From the NCBI GenBank assembly GCA_964430375.1, contig CAYSEZ010000004.1, forward strand, positions 1 to 31,093: a stretch of DNA of 31,093 bases. The letters are read 5' to 3'. Under the pieces are notes generated by a model. The model saw only the letters and a list, made by a program, of their open reading frames with translations, did no database searches and was not told where the DNA came from. Shown here piece by piece: positions 13,804 through 20,582 of the stretch (position 1 is the first letter of the stretch; every line of letters begins with the position of its first letter). Position numbers and translations under genes: made by a program. This DNA is from HGM10836 sp964430375 (GTDB lineage: Bacteria; Bacillota_I; Bacilli_A; RF39; UBA660).

Positions 13804-14289
13804 ATGAAGAAAAGTGAAAAAATAGAATTAGAAGAAAATAAAAGAGTAATTAATGAATGTTTAGGTAGGATTCCAATAATGGATCCAAATGCTAAAGCAT
13901 ATAGAAAGTATTTATTTGTACCTATTGCATTTTATATTATTTATTTAACATTTTTATTTATTGTTTTTGGAAATAATGGTACAATGACTAAAGCTTGTTT
14001 ATCTAGTTCTCCTTTGTGTTTACTTGGTACAACTAGTATATATTATGAACCATTACTTGCAATTATTATTTTTGGTGGATCAATTTTGTTACTTCTTAAT
14101 ATAGCGGGTTTGTTATATGAACCTTTAGTGTATATTACACTTTTACCAGAAGCGATTATGATGATGTTTTTGGCTTTTATAAATATAGAATTGGTACTTT
14201 TGTTTATTGTAATAGTGGTTCCTAAATTTTTATATTTATATTATGATAAGAAAAATAATAGTTTAGTTATTTTAAATGATGTAGAATAG
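13804..14289 (+). CDS. small multi-pass membrane protein, unknown
   Basis: A 161-residue protein from ATG 13804, chosen over GTG 13795 because AGAGGTG (13791-13797) is then correctly spaced. The first ~35 residues are charged and hydrophilic (ENKRVINECLGRIPIMDPNAKAYRKY reads as a cytoplasmic arm). Four hydrophobic helices follow at about 37-57, 82-104, 106-127 and 128-147. The loop after the first helix has two cysteines (residues 65 and 72) that could pair if outside the cell. I do not recognise the family. It has its own promoter and an intrinsic terminator that overlaps the stop codon, so it is a single-gene transcription unit. Confidence 0.65.
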   Translation: MKKSEKIELEENKRVINECLGRIPIMDPNAKAYRKYLFVPIAFYIIYLTFLFIVFGNNGTMTKACLSSSPLCLLGTTSIYYEPLLAIIIFGGSILLLLNIAGLLYEPLVYITLLPEAIMMMFLAFINIELVLLFIVIVVPKFLYLYYDKKNNSLVILNDVE

Positions 14290-14312
14290 TAGATAGAAAT
14301 ATCTACTTTTTT
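14288..14312 (+). terminator. intrinsic terminator with GAAA tetraloop
   Basis: AGTAGATA (14288-14295) and TATCTACT (14300-14307) form a perfect 8-bp stem closed by GAAA, followed by six T residues. It overlaps the stop codon of the upstream gene. Confidence 0.85.
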
Positions 14313-14340
14313 AGAAAAAATAAAAAATGATGAAAATTAG

Positions 14341-14370
14341 TTGTCTATAAAGTGCTTTTTGTATTATAAT
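14341..14370 (+). promoter_or_regulatory. sigma-A promoter for the leuS operon
   Basis: TTGTCT (14341-14346), an 18-base spacer and TATAAT (14365-14370), followed by GGAGG at 14383-14387. No T-box or other leader is visible, so leuS is not obviously controlled by tRNA charging. Confidence 0.65.
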
Positions 14371-14392
14371 AAGCATATATATGGAGGTTGTT

Positions 14393-14749
14393 ATGTTAGT
14401 ATATTTAATTGAATTTTTAGTAGCTTTTTTACTTATATTTTTATATTATAGAGTTTTTATTATTAAAAAAGATGGTAAATTTGATAAAAAGAAATTACCA
14501 CCTGAATTATCTTTATTTATTAAAATGAATAAAATTAATATGAAGAAAATAACTTATAAAAAATTATTAAAAGTTTTAAGTGTTTTTAATGCTCTAGCAG
14601 TAGCACTAACTCTTTTAATTACTGAAGTAACAGATAGAATAATATTAAAATTATTAATTGCTATTCCAGTTGGAACAATATTTTTATATTTATTTTATAA
14701 ATTACTTGGATTTTATTATAAAAAGAAAGGAATGGTACTAGATGTATAA
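14393..14749 (+). CDS. small membrane protein upstream of leuS, unknown
   Basis: A 118-residue protein from ATG 14393 (GGAGG five bases upstream; ATG 14381 would place the start before that site). Three hydrophobic helices lie at about 3-24, 59-79 and 84-107. Between the first two is a basic cytoplasmic segment (about 25-58) with DKKKLPPELSLFIKMNK, the kind of conserved short loop found in small uncharacterised Firmicutes membrane proteins. The family is not identified. The last eight bases overlap the start of leuS, so translational coupling is likely. Confidence 0.65.
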   Translation: MLVYLIEFLVAFLLIFLYYRVFIIKKDGKFDKKKLPPELSLFIKMNKINMKKITYKKLLKVLSVFNALAVALTLLITEVTDRIILKLLIAIPVGTIFLYLFYKLLGFYYKKKGMVLDV

Positions 14750-17138
14750 TCATAAATTAGTTGAAGATTACTGGAGAAAATATTGGGAAGAGAATAAAAC
14801 TTTTAAAACTGATATAAATGATTTTAGTAAACCTAAATTTTACGCATTAGATATGTTTCCTTATCCATCTGGGGTAGGACTTCATGCGGGTCATCCTGAA
14901 GGATATACTGCGACAGATATAGTAGCAAGAATGAAAAGAATGCAAGGATATAATGTTCTTCATCCAATTGGATATGATTCATTTGGACTTCCGGCAGAAC
15001 AATTTGCTATAAAAACAGGTAATCATCCTGCGATATTTACTAATCAAAATATTAAAACTTTTGAAAAGCAATTAAAGTCTTTAGGTTTTAGTTATGATTG
15101 GGATAGAGTAATTTCTACTAGTGATCCAGATTATTATAAATGGACACAATGGATATTTAAAAATTTATATTTAGATGGATATGCTAAATATATTGATATG
15201 CCTGTTAATTGGTGTGAAGAGTTAGGTACAGTACTTGCTAATGACGAAGTAATAGATGGAAAAAGTGAAAGAGGAGGATACCCAGTAATTAGAAAAAATA
15301 TGAAACAATGGGTAATAGATCTTCCTAAATATGCTGAAAGATTACTTAATGGATTAGATGAGTTAGATTGGCCAGAATCTACTAAAGAAATGCAAAGAAA
15401 CTGGATAGGTAAATCAATTGGTGCAGAGGTAATATTTAAAGTAGATAATACTGATTATTCATTTACAGTATTTACTACTAGATGTGATACTTTATTTGGT
15501 GCAACATACTGTGTTTTATCTCCAGAACATGATTTAGTAGATAAAATAACAACAAGTGATAAAAAAGAAGAAGTAGAAAATTATAAAAAAATCTGTAGTG
15601 CTAAATCAGAACTTGAAAGAACAGAACTTAATAAAGAAAAAACTGGAGTATTTACGGGGAGTTATGCAATAAATCCTGTTAATAATAAGAAAATTCCTAT
15701 TTGGATAAGTGATTATGTACTAGTAAGTTATGGTACTGGTGCAATTATGGCTGTTCCTGCTCATGATGAAAGAGACTATGAATTTGCTAAAAAATTTAAT
15801 ATAGATATTATCCCTGTTTTAGATGGTGGAGATATAGAAAAAGAAGCATATACAAAAGATGGGCTTCATATTAATTCAGATTTCTTAAATGGTTTAAATA
15901 AAGAAGATGCAATTAATGAAATGATTAAGTTTCTTGAGAAAAATAATATCGGTAAAAAGAAAATAAATTATAGATTAAGAGACTGGATATTTGCTCGTCA
16001 AAGATATTGGGGAGAACCAATTCCAATAGTTCATTTAGAAAATGATAGTATTTATGTCTTAGATACAGAAGAATTACCACTTATTTTGCCAGAGTTAGAA
16101 GATTATAAAGGTAAGAATGGTAAAGCTCCACTAGAAAATGCAGTAAGCTGGGTAAATACAGAAGTAAATGGTATAAAAGGAAAAAGAGAAACATCTACTA
16201 TGCCAGGTTCAGCAGGGTCTTCATGGTATTTCTTAAGATATATTGATCCATTTAATAAAGATGAAATAGCAGATAAAAAATTATTAGAACACTGGATGCC
16301 AGTAGATTTATATGTTGGTGGACCAGAACACGCAGTAGGACACTTACTTTATTCTAGAATGTGGAATAATTATTTATATGATAAAGGTATTTCACCAGTT
16401 AAAGAACCATTTAAAAAACTAGTTCATCAAGGTATGATATTAGGTTCTAATGGTATAAAGATGGGTAAACGTTTTCCAGAATATGTAGTAAATCCATCTG
16501 ATGTAGTAGAAAAATATGGTGCAGACACTTTAAGACTTTATGAAATGTTTATGGGTCCACTTGAAGCAGATAAACCTTGGAATGAAGATTCACTCGCAGG
16601 ATCTAGACGTTTTATTGATAGAATTTATAGACTTTATACTGAAGAAAATAAAATAAAAGATGAAGAAAATCTAAATTTAGAAAAAATATATCATCAAACA
16701 ATAAAAAAAGTAACAGAAGATTATGAAACATTAAACTTTAATACTGCGATTAGTCAAATGATGATATTTATAAATACTGTATATAAAGAAAATATTTTTC
16801 CTAGGGAGTACGCAATAGGTTTTATAAAGGTGTTATCTCCAATTACTCCTCATATATGTGAAGAAATATGGAATAAAGTATTTAATATGAATAATACAAT
16901 TGCATATGAACCTTGGCCTTTATATGATGAATCTAAATTAATAGAAACTAAAGTAGAAATAGGAGTTCAAGTAAATGGTAAATTAAGAGGTTCTATAAAA
17001 ATAAATAAAGATGAAGAAAAGAAAGTAGTAGAGCGTCTTGCTTTAGAAGAAGAAAATGTAAAAAAATATACTTTAGATAAAGAAATATTAAAAGTAATAG
17101 TAGTACCAAATAAAATTGTTAACATAGTAGTAAAATAA
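14742..17138 (+). CDS. leuS: leucyl-tRNA synthetase
   Basis: Leucyl-tRNA synthetase charges tRNA-Leu in the cytoplasm. The 798 residues match the bacterial length (~800-860). The class I HIGH motif is HAGH at 48-51 within FPYPSGVGLHAGHPEGY. The CP1 editing domain shows FTTRCDTLFGATY near 238-250, where the family usually has TTRPDT, and AVPAHDERDYEFA near 340-352, with the editing aspartate present. RLRDWIFARQRYWGEPIP, PGSAGSSWYFLRYIDP and EHAVGHLLYSRMW follow. The KMSKS position reads KMGKR at 573-577, followed by VNPSDVVEKYGADTLRLYEMFMGP. The C-terminal anticodon-binding and small terminal domains are complete. AAAGGA at 14725-14730 is the likely ribosome binding site, inside the upstream gene. 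Confidence 0.97.
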   Translation: MYNHKLVEDYWRKYWEENKTFKTDINDFSKPKFYALDMFPYPSGVGLHAGHPEGYTATDIVARMKRMQGYNVLHPIGYDSFGLPAEQFAIKTGNHPAIFTNQNIKTFEKQLKSLGFSYDWDRVISTSDPDYYKWTQWIFKNLYLDGYAKYIDMPVNWCEELGTVLANDEVIDGKSERGGYPVIRKNMKQWVIDLPKYAERLLNGLDELDWPESTKEMQRNWIGKSIGAEVIFKVDNTDYSFTVFTTRCDTLFGATYCVLSPEHDLVDKITTSDKKEEVENYKKICSAKSELERTELNKEKTGVFTGSYAINPVNNKKIPIWISDYVLVSYGTGAIMAVPAHDERDYEFAKKFNIDIIPVLDGGDIEKEAYTKDGLHINSDFLNGLNKEDAINEMIKFLEKNNIGKKKINYRLRDWIFARQRYWGEPIPIVHLENDSIYVLDTEELPLILPELEDYKGKNGKAPLENAVSWVNTEVNGIKGKRETSTMPGSAGSSWYFLRYIDPFNKDEIADKKLLEHWMPVDLYVGGPEHAVGHLLYSRMWNNYLYDKGISPVKEPFKKLVHQGMILGSNGIKMGKRFPEYVVNPSDVVEKYGADTLRLYEMFMGPLEADKPWNEDSLAGSRRFIDRIYRLYTEENKIKDEENLNLEKIYHQTIKKVTEDYETLNFNTAISQMMIFINTVYKENIFPREYAIGFIKVLSPITPHICEEIWNKVFNMNNTIAYEPWPLYDESKLIETKVEIGVQVNGKLRGSIKINKDEEKKVVERLALEEENVKKYTLDKEILKVIVVPNKIVNIVVK

Positions 17139-17164
17139 AAAATAAAAATAAAAAGGGTGATAAA

Positions 17165-17752
17165 ATGAATGAATTAACTATTTTAGAAAGAATAAAGAGT
17201 TTTATAAATATTATTTATACATCGCCCTTTTTTATATTTTTATTTTCTTTTATAGTATTAACAATTATAACATTTACAGTTTATAATGCTACTAAGAGTA
17301 AACTTAGTAAGATATTGTTAACTATATCATATGCTTTAGTTTTAATATATCTATTTATAGAATATGGAGTATTAATATATAAATATTTTAATTTATTTAT
17401 AGAGAGATTATTTAGTGTTTTATATTTTCAAAATTTATTTACTTATATTTGTATTACATTAGTAACTAGTGTATTTATGTTGTTAACAATTAAAAATAAA
17501 AAAGTCAAAAAATTTATTAGAATATGTACTTTATTAACATTAATGGCTACACAATTATTATTTATACTATCTATAAGTATATCTATAAAATCAAATGTAA
17601 TGTTATTTAATAAAATAATTTTTAATTCTAATCAAGTTTTAATGACTTTAGTACAAACTAGTATGTTAGTTTTATCATGTTTTATAGGGCTTCATATTAT
17701 TAATTTGGTTTTAAATTTATTAAATATAAATAAGTCTAAAGTATTAATATAA
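17165..17752 (+). CDS. multi-pass membrane protein, unknown
   Basis: A 195-residue protein with AAAGGGTGAT just upstream of ATG. Five hydrophobic segments are visible at about 20-41, 49-73, 88-109, 117-141 and 160-187, separated by short basic loops such as KNKKVKKF. No catalytic or transport signature is apparent and I cannot place it in a family. It lies 26 bases after leuS in the same direction and is probably co-transcribed. Its stop codon directly abuts the stop codon of the opposing murE gene with no spacer and no visible terminator, so transcripts from the two strands may overlap. Confidence 0.6.
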   Translation: MNELTILERIKSFINIIYTSPFFIFLFSFIVLTIITFTVYNATKSKLSKILLTISYALVLIYLFIEYGVLIYKYFNLFIERLFSVLYFQNLFTYICITLVTSVFMLLTIKNKKVKKFIRICTLLTLMATQLLFILSISISIKSNVMLFNKIIFNSNQVLMTLVQTSMLVLSCFIGLHIINLVLNLLNINKSKVLI

Positions 17753-19114
17753 TTATTTAGTAAAATAGTTTTTAATTACTTTTAAATCATTATATTTAAT
17801 ATATTTATCTTTAATAGCCATATAATTATCAGTACCTTTTCCTAGTATTAAAACTATATCATTATCACTAGCTAAATTTAAAGCCTTATATATGGCTTTT
17901 TTTCTATTTTTAATTAATAAATAATTATCTTTGGTTATATCTTTTGTAATATCTTTAAAAATATTTTCTATATCCTCATATCTTGGATCATCCATAGTAA
18001 ATATTACTTTATCAGAATAATAACTAGCAAGTTTTCCTATTTCTTTTCTTTTTTCTTTATATCTATTACCTGCACAACCTAAAACAGTTATTATTTTATT
18101 TTTCTTTATAGAACTGGCAAACTTTAATATTTCTTCTGTAGCATGACTAGTATGAGCATAATCTAGTATTATTTTATAATTTTGTCCATATTCTAAGTAA
18201 TTTACTCTTCCTTTCGTAGGCTTTAAATCTTTAATATATTTAATAATATCACTTAATTTAATACCTAATTTATTTAAAATAACTATAGAAAGTGTTAAAT
18301 TATATACATTAAATCTTCCTACATAAGGACTTTTAATATTATATGTTTTAAATTTATGTATAAGTTTAAAAGTAGTATAATTAGAATATATTTTTATATC
18401 TTTAATTTTATAATTAGAAAATAATTTTTCTCCATAAGTTATAACATTTTTACTATTTCTTTTAAATAATTTATAATATTTATCATTTTTATTTAATATG
18501 CTGTAACCACTTTTATTATTTTTAAATAATTTTAATTTAGAATAGATATAATTCTTTAAACTTTTATGTACATTTAAATGATCTTTTGTTATATTAGTAA
18601 GTCCTTTTATATAAAAATTTAAACCTTCTAATCTATTATTTAATAATCCTTCACTAGATGCTTCCATTACTAAGTATTTAATATTATTATTTTTTAAATC
18701 TTTACCTATTTTAAGTATATCTTTAATATCAGGTGTAGTATTTTTAGTACTTATATTTTTATTATTATATATAAGTCCATTTGTACCTAAATAAGCAGTA
18801 TTATAAAAGTTATTTAATAATTGATAAGTTATATAACTACTAGTAGTTTTACCATCAGTACCAGTAATACCTATTAATTTTATATTATCTAGTGGTTTAT
18901 TATACAGATTATTTAATATTTCATAATAAGTTTTATTAGTATTATTAACTTTTATTTGAGGTATTTTAAAATTATCTATATCTTTATCTACTATTACATA
19001 TTTTGCACCATTATTAATAGCGTTTTCTATGTATTTGTGTCTATCTTCTAATGGGGTATGAGTAGCAATAAATATATCATTTTTTTTAATATATTTTGAA
19101 TTATTTTTAATCAT
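17753..19114 (-). CDS. murE: UDP-MurNAc-tripeptide ligase MurE-like
   Basis: A Mur ligase of the MurE group, which adds the third amino acid to UDP-MurNAc-L-Ala-D-Glu in the cytoplasm. Motifs: GITGTDGKTTSSY (82-94, ATP loop), KNTTPD near 124-129, MEASSEGL near 151-158, LTNITKDHLNVH near 174-185, DYAHTSHA near 318-325, GCAGNRYKEKRKEIG near 347-361, the substrate loop DDPRYED near 379-385, and LGKGTDNY near 430-437. At 453 residues it is shorter than usual; the N-terminus begins at the SRKVKKGDIFVA-like segment and lacks about 25-30 residues of domain 1. The loop has the arginine found in diaminopimelate-adding enzymes, but DDPR is also seen in a lysine-adding MurE, so the added residue is uncertain. 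The start codon lies one base after the upstream stop. Confidence 0.88.
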   Translation of the reverse strand: MIKNNSKYIKKNDIFIATHTPLEDRHKYIENAINNGAKYVIVDKDIDNFKIPQIKVNNTNKTYYEILNNLYNKPLDNIKLIGITGTDGKTTSSYITYQLLNNFYNTAYLGTNGLIYNNKNISTKNTTPDIKDILKIGKDLKNNNIKYLVMEASSEGLLNNRLEGLNFYIKGLTNITKDHLNVHKSLKNYIYSKLKLFKNNKSGYSILNKNDKYYKLFKRNSKNVITYGEKLFSNYKIKDIKIYSNYTTFKLIHKFKTYNIKSPYVGRFNVYNLTLSIVILNKLGIKLSDIIKYIKDLKPTKGRVNYLEYGQNYKIILDYAHTSHATEEILKFASSIKKNKIITVLGCAGNRYKEKRKEIGKLASYYSDKVIFTMDDPRYEDIENIFKDITKDITKDNYLLIKNRKKAIYKALNLASDNDIVLILGKGTDNYMAIKDKYIKYNDLKVIKNYFTK

Positions 19115-19115
19115 A

Positions 19116-19310
19116 TTACATCATATACATACTATTTTGATAGTTATATTCTGTTTTAGAATTATAAATATTTAATCTTTTTTCTATATTAATAATTCTA
19201 TTTTCTAATTCTTTAATTTTTTTATTTAATTCATTAATAATATTATTATCATATTGATTAGGATATAGTCCTCCCATAAACATATTTGGATTTGGTATTT
19301 GATTAAACAT
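19116..19310 (-). CDS. small coiled-coil protein, unknown
   Basis: A 64-residue protein with a strong AAAGGAGG site on the minus strand just upstream (plus 19318-19325). The N-terminus is rich in Asn, Pro, Gly and Met (FNQIPNPNMFMGGLYPNQ). Residues about 22-48 form a heptad-like helix (INELNKKIKELENRIINIEKR) suited to a coiled coil. The end is Tyr/Asn/Met-rich. I do not recognise it. It is directly upstream of murE, whose ATG follows after one base, so it may mainly provide translational coupling for murE or encode a small oligomeric surface or envelope protein. Confidence 0.6.
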   Translation of the reverse strand: MFNQIPNPNMFMGGLYPNQYDNNIINELNKKIKELENRIINIEKRLNIYNSKTEYNYQNSMYMM

Positions 19311-19366
19311 AAATAGCCTCCTTTTTCATAGTTAATTTATTCAAATATTAGATTTTTGTATAGGCG

Positions 19367-19417
19367 TATGACTATATAAAATAAAAAAATATATGACTAT
19401 ATAAAATTAAAAAATAT
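19367..19417. repeat. tandem ~25-bp repeat between divergent operons
   Basis: TATGACTATATAAAAT followed by an A-rich stretch and TAT occurs twice in a row (from 19367 and from 19392). It lies between the divergent murE and UPF0316 promoters and could be a binding site or slippage product. Confidence 0.7.
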
Positions 19418-19446
19418 TTGCATATAATGTATTATTGTGTTAAAAT
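19418..19446 (+). promoter_or_regulatory. sigma-A promoter for the UPF0316 gene
   Basis: TTGCAT (19418-19423), 17 bases, TAAAAT (19441-19446), followed by AAAGGAGGG before the ATG at 19476. Confidence 0.7.
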
Positions 19447-19475
19447 TAATATCCAATTAAAAAGGAGGGATAAAC

Positions 19476-19976
19476 ATGAATATAACATTTGCATTTATAT
19501 TAGAATTATTAATTATATTTATAATTAAAGTAGTAGATAATGTATTAAGTACTGCGAAAACAATATTTATTCAAAAAAATAAGTCATTTATCGCAGGTTT
19601 AACTGTTTTTATAAGTCAAGTTATATTTTATAAGTTAATTGACGCTGTAACTGATAGTGGTGAATTTATGATTTATGTTATTGCACTTGCTAGTGGAGTA
19701 GGTACACAACTAGCCATTTTAATAAGTAATAAATTTAGTAAAGATAGAATGTATGTAAATATAATTATGTGTGATGATAAGAAAGTAATGATGAAGTTAA
19801 GAGATTATTTAAAAGAAAATAAGATAACTAATTTAACTACTGATGGTTATACTAAAGATTGGAAAAAAACACTTGCTATTACTGCTTATGCTGAAACTAA
19901 AAAACAAAGTAAATTACTAGATGAATTTATTGAAAATAGTGATGTTAAATTTAAAAGAATTATCCAAAAACAATAG
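19476..19976 (+). CDS. UPF0316 family membrane protein (DUF5698/DUF2179)
   Basis: A 166-residue protein matching the UPF0316 family. Three N-terminal membrane helices (about 4-20, 38-56, 65-85) are followed by a cytoplasmic DUF2179-like domain with a PII-like alpha/beta pattern (YVNIIMCDDKKVMMKLRDYLKE). Family features include DNVLSTAKTIFIQKNKSFIAG at 21-41 and the GVGTQLAILI segment at 74-83. The molecular function of the family is unknown. The gene has its own promoter and a strong AAAGGAGGG site. It is followed by an apparent structured RNA rather than another gene. Confidence 0.85.
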   Translation: MNITFAFILELLIIFIIKVVDNVLSTAKTIFIQKNKSFIAGLTVFISQVIFYKLIDAVTDSGEFMIYVIALASGVGTQLAILISNKFSKDRMYVNIIMCDDKKVMMKLRDYLKENKITNLTTDGYTKDWKKTLAITAYAETKKQSKLLDEFIENSDVKFKRIIQKQ

Positions 19977-19981
19977 ATATA

Positions 19982-19990
19982 TGTTATAAT
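19982..19990 (+). promoter_or_regulatory. extended -10 promoter of the structured RNA
   Basis: TG-T-TATAAT (19982-19990) with a poor -35 region. The 18 bases TATAATTAATCTAGGAGG from 19985 are repeated exactly at the gatC promoter (20264-20281). Confidence 0.5.
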
Positions 19991-19996
19991 TAATCT

Positions 19997-20180
19997 AGGA
20001 GGTAAAGGATACTAATTTGATACATTAATTAGATGACAAATATAAAAAACTTACCCCAGGAGCAAAGGAATTCTAAATATACAAATGTATACCTGCTCTC
20101 ATTAGGGGAACCCAGCTTTAGTCTTCACAGGTAAGTTATCTGACAATAATATAACAAAAATTAAGGTTATTGTCATTTTA
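19997..20180 (+). ncRNA. structured RNA of unknown class upstream of gatCAB
   Basis: A ~180-base non-coding stretch, less A/T-rich than its surroundings, with nested pairings. A 5' hairpin CTAATT/AATTAG is at 20012-20032. An 8-bp closing stem AACTTACC/GGTAAGTT (20048-20055 with 20130-20137) encloses GGAGCA/TGCTCT (20059-20064 with 20094-20099), a TATAC/GTATA hairpin (20079-20092), and CCCC/GGGG (20054-20057 with 20105-20108) that could form a pseudoknot. It ends in a terminator, TGACAATAA/TTATTGTCA (20141-20149 with 20167-20175), then TTTTATT. ATGACAA at 20033-20039 can pair with the same terminator arm, which would be a riboswitch-like choice. It is not a T-box and does not match SRP, tmRNA or RNase P cores that I know. 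A trans-acting RNA (6S-like size) is equally possible. Confidence 0.5.
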
Positions 20181-20240
20181 TTATAATGTTTTTCCATTAA
20201 ATTTATGAATAAATGTAAACAAGATTTTAAATGACAATAA

Positions 20241-20269
20241 TTTACATCTAAATATTAAAATGATATAAT
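20241..20269 (+). promoter_or_regulatory. sigma-A promoter for gatCAB
   Basis: TTTACA (20241-20246), 17 bases, TATAAT (20264-20269). The leader would be under 20 bases and carries AGGAGG (20276-20281). It lies after the RNA's terminator, so gatCAB does not depend on that RNA being read through. Confidence 0.75.
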
Positions 20270-20288
20270 TAATCTAGGAGGACTTATT

Positions 20289-20582
20289 ATGAGTAAATTA
20301 ACAAAAGAAGAAGTATTACATGTAGCAAAACTTGCTAAATTAGAATTAACTGATGAAGAAATAGAAAAATATTCTTATGAATTAAAAGAAATATTAGATG
20401 AAATAGAAAAAATTAATGATATATCAATCGAAGAAAATGGTATATTAATTGCACCTTGGAGTAATGATTGTTCTTTAAGGGAAGATATATCAAAAAAAGG
20501 AATTGGAGAATCTAATGTAGTAAAAAATGCTCCAAAAAAATTAGATAATTTTATTGAAGTAAGGGGTGTTTTTAATGACTAA
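20289..20582 (+). CDS. gatC: Asp-tRNA(Asn)/Glu-tRNA(Gln) amidotransferase subunit C
   Basis: The small subunit of GatCAB, which bridges and stabilises GatA and GatB. GatCAB converts misacylated Glu-tRNA(Gln) (and often Asp-tRNA(Asn)) to the correct aminoacyl-tRNA. The 97-residue length is typical. The family pattern is clear: LTKEEVLHVAKLAKLELTDEE near 4-24, a helix to about 45, the middle NGILIAPWSNDCSLREDI where the family has a P-...-LR-D motif, and the C-terminal NAPKKLDNFIEVRGVFND. AGGAGG at 20276-20281 sets the start. It overlaps gatA by eight bases. Confidence 0.95.
   Translation: MSKLTKEEVLHVAKLAKLELTDEEIEKYSYELKEILDEIEKINDISIEENGILIAPWSNDCSLREDISKKGIGESNVVKNAPKKLDNFIEVRGVFND

Noticed and set aside
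20033..20134. 33-codon plus-strand ORF inside the structured RNA upstream of gatC
   Set aside because: Its codons (CAG, AGG, CTG, CCC) are unlike the genome's, no ribosome binding site is correctly spaced, and the bases are better explained by RNA pairing (AACTTACC/GGTAAGTT).
19997..20180. T-box leader for gatCAB
   Set aside because: The conserved AGGGUGGnACCGCG antiterminator and AGAGA/GNUG elements are absent, and gatC has its own promoter downstream of the terminator.
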